This document shows, one piece after another, positions 1 through 8,075 of a stretch of DNA of 11,565 bases (within the stretch, counting starts at the first letter, position 1; each line of letters opens with the position of its first letter). This DNA is from an uncultured Bacteroidota bacterium (GTDB lineage Bacteria > Bacteroidota > Bacteroidia > 2-12-FULL-35-15): assembly GCA_903889605.1 (NCBI GenBank), contig CAISYK010000138.1, forward strand, positions 1-11,565, given 5' to 3'. The translations under genes were made by a program, and so were the position numbers. The notes under the pieces were generated by a model. It did no database searches, was not told where the DNA came from, and saw only the letters and a program-made list of their open reading frames with translations.

Positions 1-145
1 ATTCAGGAAACTCCAAGCTTGTGAAAATTTATTTAATTGTTCTCAAAAGTAATAAATTATGCATTCAGTAGCTGTGAGTGTTATCATCAAGAAATCATAG
101 CAAGCTCCCCAGATTTTAGAAAAATTTGTTTTTAGATGCACTGCT

Positions 146-163
146 TACGTTTAATAACGTAAT
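146..163. repeat. Inverted repeat TTACGT-N6-ACGTAA
   Basis: Perfect 6-bp arms (146-151 and 158-163) flank the spacer TTAATA. The same half-site recurs as the palindrome TTTACGTAAA at 334-343. Such a site could bind a dimeric regulator upstream of the large surface-protein gene, but short palindromes are common in AT-rich DNA and no regulator can be assigned. Confidence 0.3.
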
Positions 164-333
164 AATTGATAAAGATTCAGTTTATTGGAAGTAACTCGTA
201 TTTCATAAATAGGAAGCCGAAGCGGATGCGTTTTGCATATTCATTATTTTTGAGCCTTGGCTGTAGAAGTTCATGAGTATTATTCATCATATGGGTTATT
301 AATACTGCAAACCACAGAACTTTCCTTCATCCA

Positions 334-343
334 TTTACGTAAA
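334..343. repeat. Palindrome TTTACGTAAA
   Basis: A perfect 10-bp palindrome about 125 nt upstream of the start at 467. It contains the same TTACGT/ACGTAA half-sites as the inverted repeat at 146-163. It is a possible operator; chance is a serious alternative. Confidence 0.25.
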
Positions 344-374
344 CAAAAAAGAGGATGTAATTAAATAATTTTTC

Positions 375-408
375 TTTGTTGGTTTTTTTGAATAAGAGTT
401 TATCTTTT
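375..408 (+). promoter_or_regulatory. Tentative Bacteroidota-type promoter for the PKD gene
   Basis: The Bacteroidota housekeeping promoter is described as TTTG near -33 and TAnnTTTG near -7. Here TTTG at 375-378 is followed after 22 nt by TATCTTTT at 401-408, which differs from the -7 consensus at one defined position. The spacing is slightly long. An alternative pair is TTTG at 407-410 with TACATTGC at 431-438, which has better spacing but a poorer -7 match. The surroundings are very T-rich, so matches by chance are expected. Confidence 0.25.
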
Positions 409-466
409 TGTGTTTTTGCATTTTTAAACTTACATTGCATTTGTTTTTTTTATCTATTATGTTTTC

Positions 467-3400
467 ATGAATAAAAAAACAGTATACATATTAATTTTCC
501 TTATATCATGGACTTTTTGCCTAATGGCTCAATGTCCAACGTTTTATAATAGTTCCGGTGTTCTATCATCTAAACCTTATTGGATTGGTTGTTCAGGCGG
601 AAATTATACAATGTTTGTACAGTCAAATGTTATTATAAGCGGTTATAATATTAATTGGGGCGATGGAACGGCAAATTCTACCGGAGCAATGTTAATTCCT
701 CCCGCTTTTATCAGCCATACTTATCTTGCCGCTGTTGATACATTTCTTGTAACTATAACGACTACAGTTCCTGCCTGCGTCATACATGGTGTTGTTGTAA
801 TGGAGCTGACGCCATCAGCATCAATACAAATACCTTTAGGCAGTCCAATTCACGGCTGCACACCAGCTGCATTTAATTTTCAAAATGCCTCAACAAATGT
901 TTCCCAAACCACCTTTTTTACCTGGACTTTTGGCGATGGTTCAGCAGCTCAAAAATTTAATTATACCAATATGGGGCAAACCATAAGCCATACCTATTTA
1001 CCCGGGACAGCAAGCTGTAATGTGGCGGTAACACTGAAGGCTGAAAATTACTGCAACAAAGGCACCCCATCAACAAATGTTTATCAGCCAATACAAGTAT
1101 GGGACAAAGATGTTGTAAATATCACTCCTGACGCTTCAGTTAAATGCGCTCCGAGCAATACTTTTCATTTTAATAATACCACAGCCTTAAACTGCAGTGC
1201 TTTAGGTAATAATCAGCAGCGTTATGAATATTGGAATTTTGGCAATTACTGGGGGCTTGGGCACGATTCAATAATAGATTGGATGCCATTCAGTCCGCCG
1301 AACCGCGCTGGCTATGATATCACATTTCCTGGTGTTGGAACATACAGTGTATTGTTAAAGGATAGTAGTTATTGCGGCACAAATCAAAAGATAGTTTCGG
1401 TACAAATTAAGGCACCGCCGGTAGCTGATTTGTCATTAAATCATGACAGTATCTGCAAAGGTTTGAGTATAACTGCAGCTAATTTATCTACAGGATCTGC
1501 CAATCAGTTTATATGGAATTTTGGTGATGGTTCAGCAATTATAACAGTTCCTACTATGGCCTCTCAAACTCATACTTATACCACTGCAGGAACGTTCACC
1601 GTTACATTAATTTCTAACATATCCGGTGCAAGCGGCTGTACTTCCACTGCCACCAAGCAAATTGTAGTTAAATCTGCCCCAACGCCTAACTTTACCCTTG
1701 GGGCTAATAATTTTTGTGATTCGGGTACGGAAACATTTACGAATACTTCTACAGGTTCAATAAACTCGTATTCCTGGATTTTTGGTAACGGCAATACTTC
1801 CGCCCTGCCCAGTCCCGCTTCTCAGACCTATACAGGTGCCGGAACTTATAACGTAGTTTTAAATGTTACCGGTACAAACAGCTGCTCTGCAAGTATAACA
1901 AAACCTGTTTATGTATTTCAATCACCGAATTCACAAATAAATCCTTATAATGCCTGTAAAGGCGTTTCGGGTACTTTCTCGGATGCTTCCACAGGCGGAC
2001 CGCTTACTTCGTGGCTTTGGAATTTCGGCGATGGTTCAGCTGCGGGCATTTCACAAAATCCAGCACACACTTATGCCGATTCAGGTTATTATAAAGTCCG
2101 GCTTACAGTTACTACTTTGTATTGTTCCAATAAAGACAGTATTTTGGCAAGGGTAAATCCGCTGCCTATTGCAAATTTTTTAAAAAGTGCTGTATCAGGA
2201 TGCACACCATTAATTATTAGTTTTACAAATCAATCAACGGGCGCTGCGACCTATTCCTGGAACTTTGGAGACGGAACGGCCCTCAGTACTGCATTAAACC
2301 CCATTCATACTTTTACAAATGCGACAACTGCCGATGTAACTTATACAATATCCCTGACAGCGACAACTTCTTTTGGCTGCACAAATACTATCAGCTCTAC
2401 TATTACAGTATTTCATGCAGCTCATGCTTCTTTCACATCCGACTATTTAATAAACTGCAGCCCTGTGCCTGTGCAATTTACAAACACTTCAACTGGCGCA
2501 GTAAGTAATTCCTGGGATTTTGGTGATGGTACTGCGGTGTCAGCAGCTGCAAGTCCGAATCATGTATTTTCAAATAATACTGCTTTTCTGCAAACATACA
2601 CAGCAGCTCTTACGGTAACTTCGGCGAATGGGTGTACAAATAGTGCTGTTCAAAATATCCAGGTTTACCCTAAGCCTAATTTTAGTTTTGTAGCATTACC
2701 TTCAGATGTCGGTTGTTCACCGCTGACTATTAGTTTTAATGCTACTTCGGGAGGTGCAGTTTATCAGTGGGATTTTGGTGACGGGGCAGCGAGTCTAAAT
2801 CAATCGCCGAATCATGCTTTTATTAACAATAAAAGCATAGATTCTGTATTTCATGTAGTGCTGATTACAACTTCGCCTTTTTCATGCAAAGATACGGCCG
2901 ATTTAGAAATACTAGTGCATCCAATTCCCGCAGCAAACTTCACACGATCCGCTAGTTTAGGCTGTTCGCCGTTGACGGTAAATTTTACTGATAATTCAAT
3001 TATGGCAAATACTAGTTTGTGGGATTTTGGCGATGGCGGCACATCAACAGCGGTAAACCCTGTTCATACTTTTATAAATAACACCTCGGCTTCAATAATT
3101 TATAATGTAACTCTTGAGGTAAAAACTGCCGCGGGCTGCAGCTCAACAATTATCAAGACAGTTGAGGTGTTCCCCAAAGTTACAGCAGCATTTGTAAGCC
3201 CATCCAATGCCTGCAGTCCATTAAGTATAGTAATGGTAAATAACAGTACAAATGCAGCCTTTTACAATTGGAACTTTGGTGACGGAACGCTTTCAACCCT
3301 GACAAATCCTCAGCACATTTACATTACACCGGCATTTGCGAACGTCAGTTACACAATATCGTTAAAAGCCCAATCAGCTTTGGGGTGCAGAGATTCAATT

Positions 3401-6400
3401 TCTTATCCGATAACTGTTTTTTATAAACCTGGTGCAGGTTTTTCTGTAAGCGGAAGTGCCGGTTGTCAGCCATTTCCTGTGGTTTTTACCAATGCTTCTT
3501 TCGGTGCTGTAAATAATGACTGGACATTCGGAGACGGAAACACGGCAAATGGAGTTGTTAACACAAACCATACATATCTGAATACTACAGCGAATTCTAT
3601 CACAAATAATGCAAGATTAATCGTTACAACTGCCAACTCATGCCGCGACACAATTATAAGTCCGATTACTGTATATCCAAAAGTTGTTGCTGCATATACA
3701 GGGCAGGCAGATGGCTGCAGTCCATTAAATATAAGTTTGACAAATTTATCAACTAATGCGGATTCGTATTATTGGGATTTAGGTGATGGGGTGCTTTCTT
3801 CGCTGACAAATCCTCTGCATACCTATACCAATAACACTGCGGTAAATGATAATTTAAATATTACATTGACGTCCGTTTCAAATTTGGGATGCCGCGATTC
3901 TATACAAAAACCGATAAACGTTTTTTACAAACCTCATGCAAACTTTAACATCAGTTCTGCTTCGGGCTGTCAGCCCTTAAGCGTTGCTTTTTCAGATCTG
4001 TCAACCGGAGGAATTCATTATTTCTGGGATTTCGGTGATGCCTCCCTTATAGACACCACATTTAATCCGTCTCATACTTATGTAAATATGACAGCAGCGT
4101 CAATTACATATACAGCTAAATTAACAATAACTACAAATAATGGCTGTTCTTCAATTTTTACAAAAAATATTGTTGTATATCCGCATGTTGCCGCCGCTTT
4201 TACAGGGCAGGCTGATGGATGCAGCCCTTTAAGCATAGGCATAACCAATATGTCAACAAACCTGAATAATTATAATTGGGATTTTGGTGACGGAGCATTT
4301 TCTACGCTGACAAACCCTACGCATACCTATATTAATAACACAACAGCAAATAATAATTTAAATATTACACTTACCGCCTCTTCTAGTTTTGGCTGCAGGG
4401 ACTCTATACAAAAGCCGATAAATGTATTTTATAAACCGAATTCAAATTTCAATATAAGCACTGCTTCAGGCTGTCAGCCTTTAAACGTTGTCTTTTCAGA
4501 TCTGTCAACCGGAGGTATTCATTATTTCTGGGATTTCGGTGATGCATCACCTGTTGACACAACTATTAATCCATCGCATGTTTATATAAATATGACAGCA
4601 GCGTCAACAACATATACAGCTAAATTAACAATAACTACAAATAATGGTTGCTCTTCTATTTTTACAAAAAATATTGTAGTATATCCGCATGTTACAGCGG
4701 CATTTACAGGGCAAGCTGATGGCTGCAGCCCTTTAAGTATAAGCATAACCAATATGTCAACAAACCTGAATAATTATAATTGGGATTTTGGTGACGGCGC
4801 ATTTTCCACTCTTCCAAACCCATCGCACACATATATTAATAATACAACATTAAATAATAATTTAAATATTACACTGACAGCATCTTCAAGTTTTGGCTGC
4901 CGGGATTCTATACAAAAGCCAATAAAAGTATTTTATAAACCGAATTCAAATTTCAATATCAGCACCGCTTCCGGCTGTCAGCCTTTAAACGTTGTTTTTT
5001 CAGATCTGTCAACCGGAGGTATTCATTATTTCTGGGATTTCGGAGACGCATCACCTATTGACACAACTATTAATCCATCGCATGTTTATATAAATATGAC
5101 AGCTGCGTCAACAACATATACAGCTAAATTAACAATAACTACAAATAATGGTTGCTCTTCTATTTTTACAAAAAATATTGTAGTATATCCGCATGTTACA
5201 GCGGCATTTACGGGGCAAGCTGACGGCTGCAGTCCTTTAAGCATAAGCATAACAAACCTATCAACAAACTTGAATAATTACAATTGGGATTTTGGTGACG
5301 GCACGCTTTCCACGCTTATAAACCCTTTACACACATATATAAACAACTCATTAGTAAATAATAATTTTAATATTATTTTAAAAGCAACTTCTAGTTTTGG
5401 CTGTCGTGACTCTATCCAAAAAACTATAAACATATTTTACAAACCAAATGCAAATTTCAATATTAATGCAGTTTCAGGCTGCCACCCATTAAGTATTGCC
5501 TTCTCAGATCAGTCAACAGGAGGCACACATTATTCCTGGAATTTCGGTGACGCATCACCTATTGATACTACTGTTAACCCGACTCATATTTATACAAATT
5601 TTACGCCGGCTGCTATAACTTTTGCTGCTAAATTAATTATAACTACAGATAATGGCTGTACTTCAAGTTTTACAAAAAACATTCTTGTTTATCCGCACGT
5701 AACAGCAGCCTTTACCGGACAAGCTGATGGGTGCAGCCCTTTAAATATTAACATAACAAACCTATCATCTAACATGAGCAATTACAATTGGGATTTGGGT
5801 GACGGGACACTTTCTGCACAGGTAAACCCATCGCATACTTATATTAACAACACAACGGTAAATGATAATCTGAACATTACTTTGACGGCCTCTTCCAATT
5901 TCGGCTGCCGTGATTCTGTACAAAAGCCAATAAACGTATTTTACAAACCCAATGCAAATTTCAATGTTAATGCCGTTTCAGGCTGCCACCCTTTAAGTAT
6001 AAGCTTTTCAGATCAGTCGGCCGGGGGTATTCATTATTCCTGGAATTTTGGTGATGGATCTCAGGCCGACACTACAGTTAATCCTACACATGTTTATACG
6101 AATTATACAACTGTTTCTATTACCTATACTTCAAAACTGACAATTACCACAAATAATGGATGCACGTCATTTTTTACAAAAAACATTCTTGTTTATCCGC
6201 ATGTAATAGCCGCATTTACAGGGCAGGCAAATGGGTGCAGTCCTTTAAATATAACACTAACAAATCTATCAACTAACACTAATTCTTATAATTGGGATTT
6301 AGGTGACGGAACGCTTTCTTCACAAGCCGGTTTATCACACATATTTACAAATAATTCATCAGCAAATATTCTTTACACAATTTTGTTAACTGCCGTATCT

Positions 6401-8002
6401 TCTTTTGGATGTATTGATACGCAGACAACAACTGTCAATGTGAAATTTAAACCTCTTGCAGCTTTCAGTCAAAGTATTAACTCAGGCTGCAGTCCTTTGA
6501 CGGCGGACTTTACGAGTCAATCAGCAAATGCGCAAATTCATCATTGGAGTTTTGGCGATGGTACACCATTTGCAAGCCAGCCGGATGTATCCCACACCTA
6601 TATAAATGGGACAGCTTCAAGTATAACAAACAACATTGTTTATATAGTTACTGCAAACAACGGCTGCACCGACACCGCCGTAAATTCAATTGCTGTTTAC
6701 CCGAAAGTAACAGCCGCATTTACATGCCCGCTGGTAGGCTGCACGCCTTACTCTGTAAATATTAACAACCAGTCAATAAATGCAGTAAACTATATTTGGG
6801 ATTTCGGCGATGGAAATTTTTCAGGACAGGCCACACCATCCAACATTTATAATAATGCGACAATGATCGACCAGACTTATACTATTCAGTTAATAGCATC
6901 TTCTAATTTAGGTTGTGCTGATACAGTGATCCATTCAACTATAGCCGCTTATCAGCCGGTTGCAGGTTTTTCAGCGACGCCATTTTCACAAACATATCCT
7001 TTGGCTGAAGTAAGTGTGATTAACTCTTCAAATGCCGGAGCCTGGAACTATAAATGGTCCTGGGGCGATTCAAATAATTCTTTACTTCAAACCCCGAATC
7101 CTAATATTTATTCAACATGGGGAACGTATGCGGTAACTCTAATAGTAAGCAGTGTTAATTGCGCTGATACAGCAACGCATTCTATCACAATATTACCTCC
7201 ATTGCCTATTGCCGGATTTAATATTCCGCCATACGTTGGCTGCGAGCCGGACAATATCTGCTTTGCAAATAATTCACAATATACAGTATCCAGTAATTGG
7301 GAGTTTGGGGACGGGAACAGTTCGAATTCTCAAAATCCTTGTTATACCTATTACAGCGCGGGCACATTTAATGTTAAATTAACAGCAACCGGCCCCGGAG
7401 GGCAAACCGATATTGCAAATTCTGTTGTGATTATTCATCCTACTCCGCAGGCCAACTTTTCTGCATCCCCAACCCTTGTTCAAATTCCGAATACACAAGC
7501 AGAGTTTAATAATTCATCTATGGATGCCGATTCATATTTTTGGAATTTTGGAGACGGGGGAACCTCCATTGATGAAAATCCTGAATATGCTTATGCACAA
7601 GTTGGAAATTATGATGTAACGCTGATTGCCGCAACCCAGTATGGCTGTACCGACACCCTTGTTAAATTAGCTTATATCAGAGCTGAGCAAATAAATGACA
7701 TTATATTCCCAAATGCATTTACACCGTCTTTAATGGGTCCCAATGGAGGGGTATACGATCCGACAAGTTATACTAACGACGTGTTTTTTCCATTCACTAT
7801 TAATGGTATTGATGAATACAAATTAAGTATTTTTAACAGGTGGGGCGAACTTGTTTTTAGTACGACTGATTTAAAAATAGGCTGGGATGGTTACTATAAG
7901 GGGAATTTAAGTAAACAGGATGTGTATATTTGGAGGGCGGAAGGTAAATATCTCAGCGGCATTCCATACCTTAAATCAGGTGATGTAATGTTATTCAGGT
8001 AA
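467..8002 (+). CDS. Giant multi-PKD surface protein with T9SS type B (CHU_C) sorting domain
   Basis: A 2511-residue secreted protein. Residues 1-21 form a signal peptide with probable cleavage after the A of LMAQ. About 28 PKD-like Ig folds follow, each marked by a W-x-F-G-D-G motif, with the motif Trp or its equivalent near residues 64, 153, 256, 350, 437, 518, 598, 683, 768, 852 and 935, then every 84 residues to 2111, then 2197, 2278 and 2359. Most central modules also carry GC(S/Q/H)PL and a later GC(R/S/T)D, a plausible disulfide pair. Residues about 2409-2511 form a CHU_C/gliding-motility C-terminal domain (FPNAFTP, IFNRWGELVF, GWDGYYKG, QDVYIW, final GDVMLFR), the known signal for T9SS export and surface attachment. 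No enzyme domain is visible. An adhesin, filament or matrix protein is the likeliest role, as inferred from family. Modules 1 and 3 are atypical. The start is the first Met that gives the signal peptide; no Shine-Dalgarno site is evident, as usual in this phylum. Confidence 0.95.
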   Translation: MNKKTVYILIFLISWTFCLMAQCPTFYNSSGVLSSKPYWIGCSGGNYTMFVQSNVIISGYNINWGDGTANSTGAMLIPPAFISHTYLAAVDTFLVTITTTVPACVIHGVVVMELTPSASIQIPLGSPIHGCTPAAFNFQNASTNVSQTTFFTWTFGDGSAAQKFNYTNMGQTISHTYLPGTASCNVAVTLKAENYCNKGTPSTNVYQPIQVWDKDVVNITPDASVKCAPSNTFHFNNTTALNCSALGNNQQRYEYWNFGNYWGLGHDSIIDWMPFSPPNRAGYDITFPGVGTYSVLLKDSSYCGTNQKIVSVQIKAPPVADLSLNHDSICKGLSITAANLSTGSANQFIWNFGDGSAIITVPTMASQTHTYTTAGTFTVTLISNISGASGCTSTATKQIVVKSAPTPNFTLGANNFCDSGTETFTNTSTGSINSYSWIFGNGNTSALPSPASQTYTGAGTYNVVLNVTGTNSCSASITKPVYVFQSPNSQINPYNACKGVSGTFSDASTGGPLTSWLWNFGDGSAAGISQNPAHTYADSGYYKVRLTVTTLYCSNKDSILARVNPLPIANFLKSAVSGCTPLIISFTNQSTGAATYSWNFGDGTALSTALNPIHTFTNATTADVTYTISLTATTSFGCTNTISSTITVFHAAHASFTSDYLINCSPVPVQFTNTSTGAVSNSWDFGDGTAVSAAASPNHVFSNNTAFLQTYTAALTVTSANGCTNSAVQNIQVYPKPNFSFVALPSDVGCSPLTISFNATSGGAVYQWDFGDGAASLNQSPNHAFINNKSIDSVFHVVLITTSPFSCKDTADLEILVHPIPAANFTRSASLGCSPLTVNFTDNSIMANTSLWDFGDGGTSTAVNPVHTFINNTSASIIYNVTLEVKTAAGCSSTIIKTVEVFPKVTAAFVSPSNACSPLSIVMVNNSTNAAFYNWNFGDGTLSTLTNPQHIYITPAFANVSYTISLKAQSALGCRDSISYPITVFYKPGAGFSVSGSAGCQPFPVVFTNASFGAVNNDWTFGDGNTANGVVNTNHTYLNTTANSITNNARLIVTTANSCRDTIISPITVYPKVVAAYTGQADGCSPLNISLTNLSTNADSYYWDLGDGVLSSLTNPLHTYTNNTAVNDNLNITLTSVSNLGCRDSIQKPINVFYKPHANFNISSASGCQPLSVAFSDLSTGGIHYFWDFGDASLIDTTFNPSHTYVNMTAASITYTAKLTITTNNGCSSIFTKNIVVYPHVAAAFTGQADGCSPLSIGITNMSTNLNNYNWDFGDGAFSTLTNPTHTYINNTTANNNLNITLTASSSFGCRDSIQKPINVFYKPNSNFNISTASGCQPLNVVFSDLSTGGIHYFWDFGDASPVDTTINPSHVYINMTAASTTYTAKLTITTNNGCSSIFTKNIVVYPHVTAAFTGQADGCSPLSISITNMSTNLNNYNWDFGDGAFSTLPNPSHTYINNTTLNNNLNITLTASSSFGCRDSIQKPIKVFYKPNSNFNISTASGCQPLNVVFSDLSTGGIHYFWDFGDASPIDTTINPSHVYINMTAASTTYTAKLTITTNNGCSSIFTKNIVVYPHVTAAFTGQADGCSPLSISITNLSTNLNNYNWDFGDGTLSTLINPLHTYINNSLVNNNFNIILKATSSFGCRDSIQKTINIFYKPNANFNINAVSGCHPLSIAFSDQSTGGTHYSWNFGDASPIDTTVNPTHIYTNFTPAAITFAAKLIITTDNGCTSSFTKNILVYPHVTAAFTGQADGCSPLNINITNLSSNMSNYNWDLGDGTLSAQVNPSHTYINNTTVNDNLNITLTASSNFGCRDSVQKPINVFYKPNANFNVNAVSGCHPLSISFSDQSAGGIHYSWNFGDGSQADTTVNPTHVYTNYTTVSITYTSKLTITTNNGCTSFFTKNILVYPHVIAAFTGQANGCSPLNITLTNLSTNTNSYNWDLGDGTLSSQAGLSHIFTNNSSANILYTILLTAVSSFGCIDTQTTTVNVKFKPLAAFSQSINSGCSPLTADFTSQSANAQIHHWSFGDGTPFASQPDVSHTYINGTASSITNNIVYIVTANNGCTDTAVNSIAVYPKVTAAFTCPLVGCTPYSVNINNQSINAVNYIWDFGDGNFSGQATPSNIYNNATMIDQTYTIQLIASSNLGCADTVIHSTIAAYQPVAGFSATPFSQTYPLAEVSVINSSNAGAWNYKWSWGDSNNSLLQTPNPNIYSTWGTYAVTLIVSSVNCADTATHSITILPPLPIAGFNIPPYVGCEPDNICFANNSQYTVSSNWEFGDGNSSNSQNPCYTYYSAGTFNVKLTATGPGGQTDIANSVVIIHPTPQANFSASPTLVQIPNTQAEFNNSSMDADSYFWNFGDGGTSIDENPEYAYAQVGNYDVTLIAATQYGCTDTLVKLAYIRAEQINDIIFPNAFTPSLMGPNGGVYDPTSYTNDVFFPFTINGIDEYKLSIFNRWGELVFSTTDLKIGWDGYYKGNLSKQDVYIWRAEGKYLSGIPYLKSGDVMLFR
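4441..4730 (+). repeat. Near-identical repeat copy 1 (partner 4945-5234)
   Basis: By base-by-base comparison this 290-bp stretch differs from 4945-5234 at about 11 positions, roughly 96% identity. It includes a 107-bp perfect match, 4601-4707 against 5105-5211. It covers one B module plus the start of the following A module. Most other modules of the same type show many more silent differences, which points to a recent duplication or gene conversion here. Confidence 0.9.
4945..5234 (+). repeat. Near-identical repeat copy 2 (partner 4441-4730)
   Basis: This is the downstream member of the pair at an offset of exactly 504 nt. Several differences from copy 1 are silent (GGT/GGA, GAT/GAC, third-position C/T changes). 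A few change the protein slightly, for example SPVD versus SPID after the FGDA motif. Confidence 0.9.
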
Positions 8003-8019
8003 GTATAGAAAATAATAAT

Positions 8020-8047
8020 TTATGCATCGGCATAATTTCTATTTTTA
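8020..8047 (+). terminator. Weak hairpin plus T-rich tract after the PKD gene
   Basis: TTATGC (8020-8025) and GCATAA (8030-8035) can pair around a 4-nt loop ATCG, followed by the T-rich tract TTTCTATTTTTA (8036-8047). It lies 18 nt past the stop codon of the PKD gene and before the start chosen for the kinase. The stem has only two G-C pairs, so termination would be inefficient. It may simply attenuate read-through from the adhesin gene into the two-component genes. Confidence 0.3.
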
Positions 8048-8075
8048 TAAAGATAAAGCAGAAGAAAAAATTCCT

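Larger units (their letters stand above)
1..466. other. AT-rich leader without a recognisable gene
   Basis: All six frames are broken by frequent stops, and no open stretch resembles a known protein or the tail of an upstream gene. The region holds two small palindromic sites (146-163 and 334-343) and a T-rich stretch from about 361 to 460 that probably contains the promoter of the large gene starting at 467. No tRNA-like or rRNA-like fold was recognised by eye. The gap is long for a compact bacterial genome, so a regulatory role or an unrecognised small RNA cannot be excluded. Confidence 0.6.
3683..6454 (+). repeat. 504-bp tandem dimers (A-B PKD pairs), five and a half copies
   Basis: Within the PKD gene two module types alternate. 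Type A carries TGQADGCSPL, YNWD(F/L)GDG and GCRDSIQKPI, ending in FYKP. Type B carries SGC(Q/H)PL, GG(I/T)HY(F/S)W, usually FGDAS, then DTT and NNGC(S/T)S, ending in YPHV. Dimers begin at 3683, 4187, 4691, 5195 and 5699, followed by a lone A unit at 6203-6454. The motif Trp codons of A (3773, 4277, 4781, 5285, 5789, 6293) and of B (4025, 4529, 5033, 5537, 6041) are exactly 504 nt apart, so no net insertion or deletion has accumulated. The repeat keeps the reading frame. Confidence 0.95.

Noticed and set aside
1..70. Possible 3' end of an upstream gene entering the window
   Set aside because: All three forward frames stop within about 70 nt and none ends in a recognisable C-terminal motif.
226..276. 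Mini-ORF MRFAYSLFLSLGCRSS in the leader, reminiscent of a lipoprotein signal peptide
   Set aside because: Only 16 residues with nothing after the Cys and no neighbouring frame that continues it, so it is most likely chance.
3683..6454. Regular direct repeats that might suggest a CRISPR array or non-coding satellite
   Set aside because: The period is 252/504 nt, the repeats are fully open in one frame, differences are largely silent, and there is no short-repeat/unique-spacer pattern. They encode protein modules.
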